Below are positions 1-10,384 of a stretch of DNA of 64,000 bases, one piece after another (position 1 is the first letter of the stretch; the number at the start of each line of letters is the position of its first letter). The notes beneath the pieces were generated by a model. That model was not told the origin of the DNA, did not search any database, and saw nothing but the letters and a program-made list of their open reading frames with translations. The stretch comes from Diadema setosum (Eukaryota > Echinodermata > Echinoidea > Diadematoida > Diadematidae), in the NCBI GenBank assembly GCA_033980235.1, contig CM067064.1, positions 4,123,001 to 4,187,000 of the forward strand, read 5' to 3'. A program made the position numbers and the translations under genes.

Positions 1-3000
1 AAAGAGGTTTGCTATGCACAATGTAGTCTGTTTCAAGAGGCTTACAATTACCTGTATAAGCGGCATTGATTGCAGTTATTACTGTGGCAGTCGGAATGCA
101 ACCAATCAGCTTTAAGCATTTAGTTGTGGTTGGTATGGCAACTGTAATCATTATTAGTTACATTTCTATTTACATTTTTTTGTTTTTAAATTGACGAACA
201 TCTTTGTAAATTTTCGAGCGTCTGATAAATTCAGGCACTATACTAGTATCTTGAAACGCCGTGATCTTCGCAAAGATTACGTAAGATATCGGCACCGACG
301 AAAATAAAATCTATCCTCTTAACAAATAATTTCAGTCAAGACACACATTTTCAAATTACTCATTTCTTTATGGAATTCATGATAACTCGTTCAAACAAAA
401 CAAGCGCGAAGTATATACGCCTACCTTGATCATGCGCGTTCATGATAGAAGTTTTCTCTATTATAGAGTACGAGTTATGATCGGGCACGCGTGATGGCGA
501 AGTCGAATTTGCATAATAACATGTACACTTGTATTACGAAACTACAGAGGAAATTCCGGCCAATGACCAAACTGTGAGTAAACTTAATCAATGAGAAAAC
601 GAAGGTTAATCAAAATTTGTGGAAATTTGTTCTCCTGACTGTCAGCAGGGTGCTTGGGTCACAATCTTATGAAATGACTCTAGAGATAATGGATGGATTT
701 ATGTGTGGTTATGACTGTGATATTCTCCATTATATTTTGCTGATTCGTTACGTGCTTTTGAAATGTCCAACTGCGTTATTCTACCATGGTAAAAACAATG
801 CCAGCAATCGGGTGAAAACGTCATTAAAAACGAGGCAGAAAGGGATAGTTATCATTCAAATTAAGAACCACCCATCTAACATTATCCACATCCTATCCCT
901 GCATGCCCCCTCCCTATCCTGAGTTAATCTCAATGTCGCCCATTCCTCTAAGCAGTTTCTTCAGTGTACGTTGCTGCTGATATGTGATAGTGGATCGTAG
1001 GGGAGGGGTGAGGGAGAAGAACCCTTTAATATCTCCTGGGGTTCACCGGAGGGCGATATCACGTTGTCAGGACACGGCATGTTGTCGGTGATGAACCCAC
1101 CCCGTTGGGTGGTAAATCAATCCGCCACATGCATACCATGACACACAAGCTTACCCCGGCCGTCCCCCCATTCGACGAACGAGAGACGAACACAGCTCAT
1201 GCATGAGAATATCGTACGTGCTGTGCGTTGTGCTTTTGGCGCCTGTGGGGAGTAACAAGGGTTAACACGCCCCTGGGTGAGCGTTCAAAAGCAATCACGA
1301 TTAGCATCTAAAACAATTAATGAACATTTGCGTTATAGAGAAAGCCGCCAGAGGGTATAGGAAGGGTTACCAATTAAGCATCACGTATGCCATGGAGCTG
1401 ATAGATTTTCATATGTCAGCAAATCTACTTCCTGCTTCGTATGACTCTAGGTGTACATAATTCAATGACCGGTTACAAGGAGTCTCAATATACAAAATGC
1501 ATTCGTAATTGACCAATCCAAACATCAAATTAAGTATGTTTGTATAACATCGGAAATAGACAGTGGGGCCGATGTTACTTCGATTCTTACACCAAAAGTG
1601 GTTATACGACAAAGTATAGCTCCGAACGAGTCAGTCGATGAAACAAGCTACGAAGCGATTACACGAATTTTTCAAACTGAACATAAAACGAACTGGATTA
1701 GGAGGATCCTCGTTTAAAGGGTAAATAAATCTATTCCGCGTATACAAGTGTAGGCATACTTTGAACAAGGACTTTATATATTGATTATCAAACTCTAAAT
1801 GCAATAAAGTGTTGATGTTGATAAAGAAAGATTGTCGCTGAAATGAGACAAAAACTCTTCCTATTATCTTGGAAGTTCAAAAGCGTGCTTCGCAAAAAAC
1901 AATGCTATCTGTCAAAATCTCTTATTAATGATATTTCAACAAGAAATTGCACCAGGCGAAGATACCAACGGTTTACAACAGTCCTAACTGACTGTAAGGT
2001 GAAACTAATGTCAAACACTCGTTCTTTTTGTCAATTATTCTGCCATCAATAGCCTTTCAAATGAAACAAGACACCATTGCTTAACCATGACAACTCTGGA
2101 GCGATCATATTCAAAGTGAGAAATATACTTTTAAAATCTTTTTCAATTCTTGTCAATAAAGAAACAGTTTGAATGTAAGCGAATAAAAAACTTACGAGAC
2201 TACATAGCACATATTTGTTTTCTTGATTCACTTCTTCTAATTTGCAAAACGATTTTGCTTGTTACCTTCGATGTCACTCTTACAATCTGTAATATAGGCC
2301 TACCAGAACCTTCTTCATGTTTTTCTCGCAATATTCATTGTTCATACTGCATGATTTCAGCGAAATTCTCACTGTTTCGCTTCTGCCTCTCCGGATAATA
2401 TCATAATATATTCTATCTGTCAGATCAGCTTGAACATGGCGCGGATTTTCACGTCTACCCCTATATAAGTGTTAGTGGATGACTTCATTGCTTTCAGCGG
2501 GAGGTGAGACGACCTTACCTCCCTGCTTTCAGGCAGATTGGAAAATCCCCGTGTCGGTTTTGGAAGCGCATCCAGTGAAGAGCTTTAGGTGTACTTCGCT
2601 CATCTCAGAGTCCTACATTACATCTCGCCTCTTATTGTTTATATAGGCTGCATTTTGATATCGGAAGAATTTAAGATCCATCAAATTTGAATGCAAATGG
2701 AGTAGAAAGAGAGAAGGCGGGAGAGAGGGTATCACATGCCACCTTCTCTTTCTCCCCTTCGTTGTTTTTTTCTCTCTCTGTGTACCATGTACAGGAAACA
2801 CGGAGAAGAAAATTCCTTAAATCGAGTCGACACAATTGCAAATTGCCTGATGCATTGATATAAATTACCCGATGTCACATTCTTATATTGGCAGTAAGAC
2901 ATTCAAATGTCTTAACGCGAAGTCACAACGCGAATGAATTCGTCGCGATGTTGTTGAATTGAAACCAAACGTCTCGTTTTAACAGCGTTCCTTCATTGTT

Positions 3001-4968
3001 TAGTTCACACACAATTTTTGAATAAACCATTGACAATTTAAGAAAAATCGGGCAAGATCCAAGGAACCGCCCCATAAAATAATCATTAATTAAGCTGGTG
3101 ACTAGATGTTAACATGTATTAATCAATTTTGTACACAAAATGTAATTACAAGCTTGGTTCGTTCTTCTCCATCAAGTCTTGTTTTCAGGTTCAACTTTAT
3201 GAATTGTCATGATGCGGAGAATATGAACTTCTGCACGGTGTGCATGTTGTTGCTCCAGAAAATAATTTCGAGACAAACATGAATTTTCCCTCATCACAAC
3301 AAAGAAGAGTTGTACACAACTCCGCTGACATTTACTGCTGCCACCCAGTGATGCTGTAAACCCCTTATTCCTGACCGATTTATTTCATTATTATTATTTT
3401 TTTGTCAAAACGTTTCCAAATGCTATAAAATCTCCGGATTTTCCTCATCTCCCTTCATGTTTTGCGGGCCGATTTTAAGGGTCATTCATTTTTTGACCAA
3501 CTCGATTCTGGACACAGCATCATGAATTTACTGACCACACGCTCTTTTGAGCAACATGCTTGATGAACCAATCTCAAACACATGAATGCCCTAACTCTTC
3601 AAACCTGTGAATACTTTGGCTGCAGAATTTTTCGTTTGGTCATTACTCAGTTGGCAACTCTAAATTTCACCGCACATCTTGGAGAAACACTAATGAAAAA
3701 AGGTAAAAGTTATCAACTTTGCGCAGCATAAGAAAGAAATTGTGAGAAATTTGCCAATATTTGGCACAGAAATAAGAATTTGATCTTCCAAGATTCTGTT
3801 GCAAAATAAGAATAAGCAATTCAGATTCGTTTGAAAACGGAAACGGAACAAAACTTTAAACGGAAACCAAAAACGAATGTACAACGAAGAATTCAGTGAT
3901 AAATATACTTTATCCTTGACCTAGATTACATGGGATACCATAAAAGTATTAGGAATCAGTGGATTAAGTGCGTCCTCTTATCAAAAGACACTAATCGTTC
4001 TTGAAGTTTGTTTGCTCAGCAGTTTCTGAGGTTTAGAATTGTTTCCCATCTACGCCAGATAGCATTTCCCATAACAAAACGCTGATGTGTTTGTAATTAA
4101 CACTGTTCATGGGCGGGCTGTCCTTTACAAGATAAGTATTACGCAGTGGTAAGTGCATGGGGCACATTAGCAGCAATTATTAAGCCCTATCATTTTCACT
4201 ATCTGAAACTATCACGATATTGAACTCAGTATGAAATGCCGACAATGATGACGGATTTAATCGCATGTTGGTATCGGATAACTTCAGTCGGTCTCGGGTG
4301 ACGGTTGCACTCTTCGCAAGGGGCAAGATCTCACCCGAGCGGAAGACTATGTTCGTCGTCATGTTTCTCGTTGCGCATCAGAGGCGTGCGCACAAGAGAT
4401 GCGCCATACAAACGATATTGTCAACAAGATAGTGATTCTCACTGCTACCGATGTGAGGTCTTCACATCCTTGGACAAAACATGAGCTCAGTTTCCGCTGA
4501 CATGTAGTGAATAACCTATAAATGTTTAGGTGAACTTTCTATTTCATTTCTCACTCACTATACCACAGGGTGAGAATCTGCACTCCAAGGGGTGCTGATT
4601 CAAATCCTAATGTTTATGTTGTTCAAACAAGCCTTATATTGAAATGATATCGACCCATCTCCCGATGATTAATGCACCCATAACTATTCTGAAAAGGATG
4701 CAATGATAACAACCTTTAATATCCTGTGATTTACAATCTTACAATTTTTGGTGCTTTGCAATATTATTGTTATCAAAACTTTGATATATAATCTTATGAT
4801 TTTTAGAAACTTCCTGGCAAATTTTCTGACTGATGGTGGTCTGCCACTACTGCAGCGAATGCATCAGACTATAAGACATCAAGATATACAAGAGAAATAA
4901 CATCAGTACAAAAAAAAAAAAAAACCCGAAAGCAGTAAACATAGTTGAACGTGTGCACAAGGGATGCC
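1..4968. other. Intergenic, no supported gene
   Basis: No reading frame here is long or has recognisable protein character, and I found no exon with good splice sites. The sequence is AT-rich with one more GC-rich patch around 960-1280. A TATA-like CTATATAAG lies near 2460, but nothing gene-like follows it. A weak RNA polymerase III B-box-like string near 4604 has no convincing partner A box. An A run lies at 4910-4924. Confidence 0.5.
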
Positions 4969-5277
4969 ATCTATTTGCTAGTATATCAAGGGAACGATTT
5001 TACAGACCACACAAAATCTGGAAGATTTTCTGTGTCTCTGTAAGCCGGAGACATTATGACATTACGACATTACGATTTTACGAACCACACAAAATCTGCA
5101 CGATTTTCTCTGTCTTTGTAAGGCGGAGACATTTTGACACAAGTGGCATTATTCCAATTTTAAATCTTGATTCTGTATCATCTATTTGCTAGTATATCAA
5201 GGGGACGATTTTACGGACCACACAAAATCTGCAAGATTTTCTGTTTCTTGATGTTAGTTGAAGACATTATGGCACCG
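4969..5277. repeat. Degenerate three-copy tandem repeat, unit about 75-100 bp
   Basis: Three related units lie at about 4969-5062, 5065-5139 and 5180-5277. All carry the core GATTTTAC-gACCACACAAAATCTG, then a GATTTTCT stretch, and then GACATT. Units 1 and 3 also share the leader ATCTATTTGCTAGTATATCA, which unit 2 lacks. The block ends about 150 bases past the 3' end of the minus-strand membrane-protein gene. It looks like a local duplication or an array inside an old mobile element. No coding potential is apparent. Confidence 0.75.
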
Positions 5278-5429
5278 GGCTGGAAGACAACATTCGCCTC
5301 AGGTTTGGGAATTTCAGAATTCACTGCTCTGATGGTCGACTCACCCATGGTTTGTGTTCATGGACATCCACATGGTAATAATAACTGCAGCCAGTTGAAC
5401 TTGTTTAAAAAAAAAAGACGCAGATTGTC

Positions 5430-6047
5430 CTAGCTCCGGTCTACAATCACAACCGGCCCTGGATCCGGACGACCGTTTGAGCGTTTCGGTGATCGAGAAG
5501 ATTCTAGGATGTCCCTCTCCTGATCTTCTTGGCTCCTGGGTTTAACCAGGGATGTCAGAACCACTGAGTTTTCTGCCTTCTCCTTCATCCGCTTATAGAG
5601 TCCGTAGAAAAGGCCGCAGACGATGAAGGAGAGGAGCAGGAAAATGATGCCGATAACGAGCAGGACGATTCCATGCCGTCTCGACGTCGATGTCGACGAG
5701 TCGATCTGGAAGGCGATTCCGGCCACAATGAGGCAAACTCCAACGAACGCGAACGCCAATGCAGTGTAGACCAAGCACCGGACCTTCCACACGTTCACCG
5801 GATTAGTTGCAGGGACCGTGGAAGGTGGAGGCGGTGGTGATGGTGGGGGAGGTGCCGGCGGCGGTGGTGTGAGAGGAGCGGCAGCGGTAAAATTGGTGTG
5901 AGTGAGCCGGATAGGTTCCTCCTTGGCATGGAGCATGAAGCTTCCGGCCGACATGGGATGACCCGGTCGTGAACTGCTACTCGACTGCCTGCTCAGTGAC
6001 GAGTTCGAACGAGGACTCGCCATTCTTCCGGTCTGGGGCGAGATCAT
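5430..6047 (-). CDS. Proline-rich two-pass membrane protein, unrecognised
   Basis: This is a single uninterrupted coding exon of 205 codons with an ATG at 6047; a second in-frame ATG at 6023 gives MASPRSNSS and could be the real start. I do not recognise the family. Visible parts in order: a Ser/Arg-rich N-terminus (residues 9-35), a poly-proline tract (about 58-76), a first hydrophobic helix (about 89-113), a short Ser/Thr loop, a second helix (about 126-150) followed by positive YKRMKEK, and a hydrophilic charged tail. Both ends are therefore probably cytoplasmic. The base composition is more GC-rich than the surroundings, as expected of real coding sequence. Poly-proline suggests SH3, WW or EVH1 partners, which is inference only. 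Confidence 0.75.
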   Translation of the reverse strand: MISPQTGRMASPRSNSSLSRQSSSSSRPGHPMSAGSFMLHAKEEPIRLTHTNFTAAAPLTPPPPAPPPPSPPPPPSTVPATNPVNVWKVRCLVYTALAFAFVGVCLIVAGIAFQIDSSTSTSRRHGIVLLVIGIIFLLLSFIVCGLFYGLYKRMKEKAENSVVLTSLVKPRSQEDQERDILESSRSPKRSNGRPDPGPVVIVDRS

Positions 6048-6389
6048 AATATCTTCACAAACTTTAAGGTAAAGAACCTAAAGCGAACGAAAAAAAAAGG
6101 GGGATGATTGAGCTATCGAAACAACTCAGAAAACAAATAAGTGAAAATAAGTAACGCTTAGTCATGTTAGTTACACAATGATTATAATTCGGCAGTGTTA
6201 TAATGCTCCTGGTGTATGAATTCTAATGTATGACAATCCCTCAATAATTGTATCGATCTGGATATACAACAGAAGCATACACATCACCACATTATACCCT
6301 AAAATCATCATCCTACTCTGCTAGCTTAACATAATATTTGTATAGTGAAGATTCTGTCGAAAGAATTATTAATCATAAATCCTCTCACC
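6048..6389 (-). other. 5' UTR intron and non-coding exon of the membrane-protein gene
   Basis: On the minus strand a strong donor CCAACCAG|GTGAGAGG ends an upstream exon at 6389. An acceptor preceded by a long pyrimidine run, ending CGCTTTAG, opens the coding exon at 6077. This implies a 311-base intron (6078-6388) in the 5' UTR. The upstream exon's 5' end cannot be placed. The splice sites are visible; their use is inference. Confidence 0.55.
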
Positions 6390-6787
6390 TGGTTGGACTG
6401 GTAGCAAAATGAAGTACAGCTACCTCCGTCGCTCTGAACTGAGTTGGTGACATTAGATGTCGGCAACAATGTGTCCTTTTTTTCAGTCAGGACATGCGCT
6501 GGCAGACAGTGTTAAAACGATTCCCAATAACTCTCCCGGATAGCGCTGTAACTTGCGGAATGTCACATCCGTCTGACAGATGCAGCTGTCATTATCAGCA
6601 CAAGGTATCGAGGTCGACTAGCCCTCCAGGGTGTTGGGATGTGATATACTGTAGGTACACGCGCGAACATCGCAAGCGCGCTCGTTTGGTCATCAGGGTA
6701 TGTGACACGCCCTGGTATCCGTATTCAATGCCTGAATGGTAACCTGATAAACATTATGTCTGTAATTCCGCCAAGAGACTGTATCTG

Positions 6788-6817
6788 TATGTGTGTGTGC
6801 GTGCGTGCGTGTGTTGT

Positions 6818-6864
<47 letters not shown>

Positions 6865-6896
6865 TGTGTGTTTGTGTGTGTGTGTGTGTGTGTTTA
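6788..6896. repeat. (TG)n microsatellite
   Basis: About 109 bases of TG, interrupted by a few GC and TTG units. Open frames of Cys-Val or Thr-His repeats on the two strands are artefacts of the dinucleotide. Confidence 0.95.
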
Positions 6897-8054
6897 TACA
6901 GTGCCAAATGACGAATAACAAACAGAGCCGTTCATCTAGTCATAGTACCTGTCGCCATCTTCCTCGAAGCTCTGAGACATATACTTAAAACAAAATAATA
7001 CGTACAACAGAAGTTATATTTCATTGTAAACTGGTGGTGTGCAGATCAATGCTCACATTTATAACTTTGAAAATTATCGTGCTTATTGTATATCAAGTTG
7101 TAAGCCTTAATTTTCTCTGTATTGTGTTTTTCGTGAATGCAATGTAATCCCATCGTTTTAGGGATCGAGATGAAAATTGAATGAATCTTCTAGATTGATG
7201 CCCCTATAAAAGAGAGAGGGAGAGAGAGAGAGAGTACTCTTCTTGATTGTTTTTTACCATAACGGTGAATTAAATTTGTGCATGCCTGAAGGCTGTGGCA
7301 TGGCTTGACATTTTTGACTGATTTTTGACCGACCGAAATCCCAATAAATTTGCACTGGACCCATGCACTAGAACTATTTTTTTTCTGTCGGAAATGATGG
7401 ATCAATGAGTGTCATTACCATGGTTACATCCAGGAAAACTCTTGCATGTACTCTCTGTATATAGTGTTTGACAGACATAGAACAAAAAAAAAAAAACTGT
7501 AGATGAAAAGGCATTTCGTATATCATTCATGATATAAATGTGGATGAATCGTCAATTTACAGTGTAACGATCGAAGTTTATCTGAAATAAATCCTGGTAG
7601 TTTAGTAATGATTGACAGTTTATCTGATGTTGACGCTGGGAAAATATAAGCGAGAAAATTGTTTGTGTGTGGCCGTATCCATGTCATCTGAAAAAGATAG
7701 TAGAAACATTACCATATAGCATATGATTATAACAATATTCTTTGGCCACGTAAGTTTGATAAAAAGTAAGTAAAATCTATAGTCATATTATTAAGTATGT
7801 TTACATGACGGCCACTTTTTCGTCTTAATTGGGTGGCCGCTTTTGGTTTCTTGACATTTGCTCCTGCTACGTTAGCTGCCATGAAATATTTGCATGATAA
7901 GCCAAACAAAATTCTTATACCCACAAACATAACCCTAGCCCTAAAGTCCTTATGGAAAAAGTAAGACCGGAGCAATTGTCGCAGGAGCAAATGCAAATGT
8001 TACCGGCCGCTATAGAAAGGTTTGCGTGTGTGTATGTGTGTGTGTGTGTGTGTG

Positions 8055-8438
8055 CAGGGCCGGCGCAGTGTTCACTTCCGGGTTTCATGAGCTAACAAGC
8101 AGAAAACAAAAAGGGTCCTCAGCTCATCTCTCCCCGTCCACTTCCGGGTTTCTTCAGCTGACAAGCAAAAAAAAAAAAAAAGGTCCTCAGTGCTCATTCT
8201 CTCCCCTCCCATTTCCGGGTGTTATAAAAAAAAAAAAGGTCTTCAGAGAAAACACATAACCTTACCGCCGCCATACTTCAAGATCTCTACCTATTTCTAT
8301 TTTAGTGCCACTTACGTACTTTCGGGTTGAAAAAAGTGTGGGGGCCCAAAGTGATGACACCTTATGTATTCCTTTGTATGGTGTACAAAAAGTGTGGGGG
8401 CCCGAGCCCCCACGGCCCCCACGGCTGCGCCGGCCCTG
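8055..8438. mobile_element. hAT-like non-autonomous element inside a TG tract
   Basis: The ends are inverted copies: CAGGGCCGGCGCAG at the left and CTGCGCCGGCCCTG at the right. Both flanks are TG repeat, so the element sits within an existing microsatellite and any 8-bp target duplication is hidden. Inside are three tandem units of roughly 70 bases, each beginning with TTCCGGGT, containing an A run and ending near GGTC(C/T)TCAG. No transposase is encoded. Assignment to the hAT superfamily rests on the CAGGG-type terminus and is tentative. Confidence 0.65.
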
Positions 8439-8443
8439 CTCGG

Positions 8444-8455
8444 TGTGTGTGTGTC

Positions 8456-8532
<77 letters not shown>
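8444..8532. repeat. (TG)n microsatellite
   Basis: A nearly pure TG tract of about 88 bases directly right of the hAT-like element. With the short TG run at 8026-8053 it probably formed one microsatellite before insertion. Confidence 0.95.
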
Positions 8533-8535
<3 letters not shown>

Positions 8536-9134
8536 TGTATCAGGGAGGTGATTGATTATAAATATGTAATATCCTGCTTAAATATAACCCTCCCTGATTA
8601 TATATAATATCCTGTTTCACAAATTGCATAAGTAGACCTATTTCTCTTCACATTTGTCAACAAGCATTTTCTTTTCATGGACCCTACATCATAGTATTAC
8701 TACTGTTCTAAGTGAGTGATGGCCGCGCAGCATAAGTATATTAGGACAATGACATTTGTCTGACTGAATTTGGACATTCTTCAACAGTCTCACTATATGC
8801 CTAGATGTCAAAGACTGCATGATGTCATGAAAGAATCTACTAGTAAATGTGGCTTCTTTCTTTCTGATAAAAGGTTAAATTGTAAACAATACTTTGAACC
8901 AATACAAATTACAAACAAGTATACTTTGACCATAGTCAATTTCAGGGTTTCCTGTGGGGTGGGGGGGGGGGGTGGGGGCTGGATTAACCTACTACTTTGC
9001 CGGTCTTCAGAAGCATCATCACTTTTGTGCAGTTTGTGTTGGTGAAGTTACAGACAACAATGCCTCATTTCGGCAAACTCCTGGAGGTATATATATATAT
9101 ATATATACATATACATATGTATATATTACATAAA

Positions 9135-9681
9135 CAGTCAAACCTGTCTATAGCGGCCACCCAAGGGATACGGGAAAAGTGGCCGTTATAGACAGGTGGC
9201 CGCTATAGACAGGTAACATGATCATCGTTGTATACATCTATATGTACTTACATGTACATGTACATGTATGTGTGTACGTATGCACATGTGTGTATCATGC
9301 ATAGAACAGTGCCGGTGTTTATGAAATTGTTGCACAGTACATGATGTAGCATGTGCAGTCACTAGTGCCTTATTGTGACTGAATAAGTGATGAATGCAAC
9401 GGTGGCGATCACTGAACGTTGCCCAGGAATGACTGGCACGGCTAACAAGCAGAAAAACACGCTGAATTATCGGCTCGGCTACGGCTCCATCGGGTTTTTG
9501 GCCGCTATAGACAGGTTAAAATCTACCGCGGGAAACAAAATTTGTGGCCGCTGGCCGCGTTAGACAGGTGGCCGCTATACACAGGGTCTTTAACATTGCT
9601 TTTCTCTCGGGGGGATTTTTCAGTGGCCGCTATAGACAGGTGGCCGCTATAGAGAGGTGGCCGCTAAGGCAGGTTTGACTG
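9135..9681. mobile_element. pogo/Tigger-like MITE with GTGGCCGCTATAGACAGGT repeats
   Basis: The terminal inverted repeats are CAGTCAAACCTG (left) and CAGGTTTGACTG (right). The right end is followed by TA; the left flank reads AA, so the TA target duplication is imperfect. Within the element the string GTGGCCGCTATAGACAGGT and variants recur at both ends, in both orientations and internally. No transposase is encoded. A related end fragment lies at 48709. Similar degraded 'GGCCGC' fragments occur around 7808-7845 and 8001-8017. Confidence 0.75.
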
Positions 9682-9798
9682 TATATCAAAGTTTTTACAC
9701 ACAATTTATTGATCTGTCAAGCACCTCATAATTTCCCATATGGCCTACGAACCTTTCCTCTCAACATGCACATACCTATATATGCAAACGGGTTTAGA

Positions 9799-9943
9799 GC
9801 AATTACCCCCTGGGCAATTACCCCGTACCCTCCCCGTGGCCCTAAACCTAACCCTAACCCTAATCTTTACTCTAACCTTATCATTAACCAGTATTTAGCC
9901 GGGGGGGGGGGGGGGTAATTGCCCTTGGGGGATAATTGCCCGG
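9799..9943. mobile_element. Short foldback element with telomere-like CCCTAA units
   Basis: The left arm repeats GGGCAATTACCCC and the right arm is its inverse (GGGGTAATTGCCC), with a G run at 9901-9915. Between them, 9839-9864 reads CCTAAACC then TAACCCTAACCC, about four units of the vertebrate-type telomere repeat. The inverted arms are clear; the family is unknown to me. Confidence 0.6.
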
Positions 9944-10255
9944 ATACGCTACAAACACACTGTACGCCCAAACGTTGCTTTGTTGTCATCAATCTATCTA
10001 CTCGCCAGTCATTCACTTGTATGTTCATTCTTTCACCTACATCTCGCACTCTAAACGTAGACCCTACATCACCGTAAACTATTTGCTTTCTTCTACTACT
10101 AGTATAGAACCAAGGTGCTTCAAGCTCCTTGATAGTACACTACACATGATTGTCGAGAGCCTTTGTCCAAGGAGCTGTCCTTGCTTTGTCTAAAGCGGTC
10201 TTGTTTTATTTTGTTTTGTTTTTACACACTTTTTATGTACAATTATTGTTTCCTT

Positions 10256-10292
10256 CACGCATGCGCAATGCTCTAAAGTGCGAGGCCGCCAT
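10256..10292 (+). promoter_or_regulatory. Probable USP1 core promoter (NRF1-like and YY1-like sites)
   Basis: 10256-10267 reads CACGCATGCGCA, matching ten of twelve positions of the NRF1 palindrome. 10285-10292 is GCCGCCAT, the YY1 core often found at or just past the start site of TATA-less housekeeping genes. A strong splice donor follows at 10384, so transcription probably starts between about 10265 and 10300. The motifs are seen; the function is inferred. Confidence 0.55.
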
Positions 10293-10384
10293 CCCTGTAA
10301 CCTGGCGCTAAATTTCGTCTAATGTTTTCACTACGAGTTCGGTGCAAAGGACGACAGAAACTTATTGAACTGCCCAGTTTAGAG
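10293..10384 (+). other. USP1: Probable USP1 exon 1 (5' UTR)
   Basis: The exon ends with a strong donor, CAGTTTAGAG|GTAAGT, at 10384. It contains an ATG at 10322 that is open to the exon end (21 codons, phase 0). If joined to the acceptor at 12748 this frame stays open past the USP1 start, so it would be an overlapping upstream ORF rather than the USP1 N-terminus. The exon's link to USP1 is inferred from position and the absence of any other gene before 12.7 kb. Confidence 0.5.

Larger units (their letters stand above)
6390..10255. other. Repeat-rich spacer between the membrane-protein gene and USP1
   Basis: No gene is supported here. The spacer holds two long TG microsatellites, an hAT-like element inserted between TG tracts, a pogo-like TIR element, a foldback element with telomere-like CCCTAA units, a G run at 8959-8970 and a short TA/CATA tract near 9089-9126. 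Reading frames in this stretch are products of the TG repeats. Confidence 0.6.

Noticed and set aside
4600..4618. B-box-like GCTGATTCAAATCC, possible tRNA or SINE
   Set aside because: No A box at the right distance and no cloverleaf; left as chance.
6702..6988. Overlapping reading frames of Cys-Val or Thr-His repeats
   Set aside because: They are translations of a TG/CA microsatellite on both strands and in several frames; the same holds at 8305-8607, 13789-14167 and 45586-45774.
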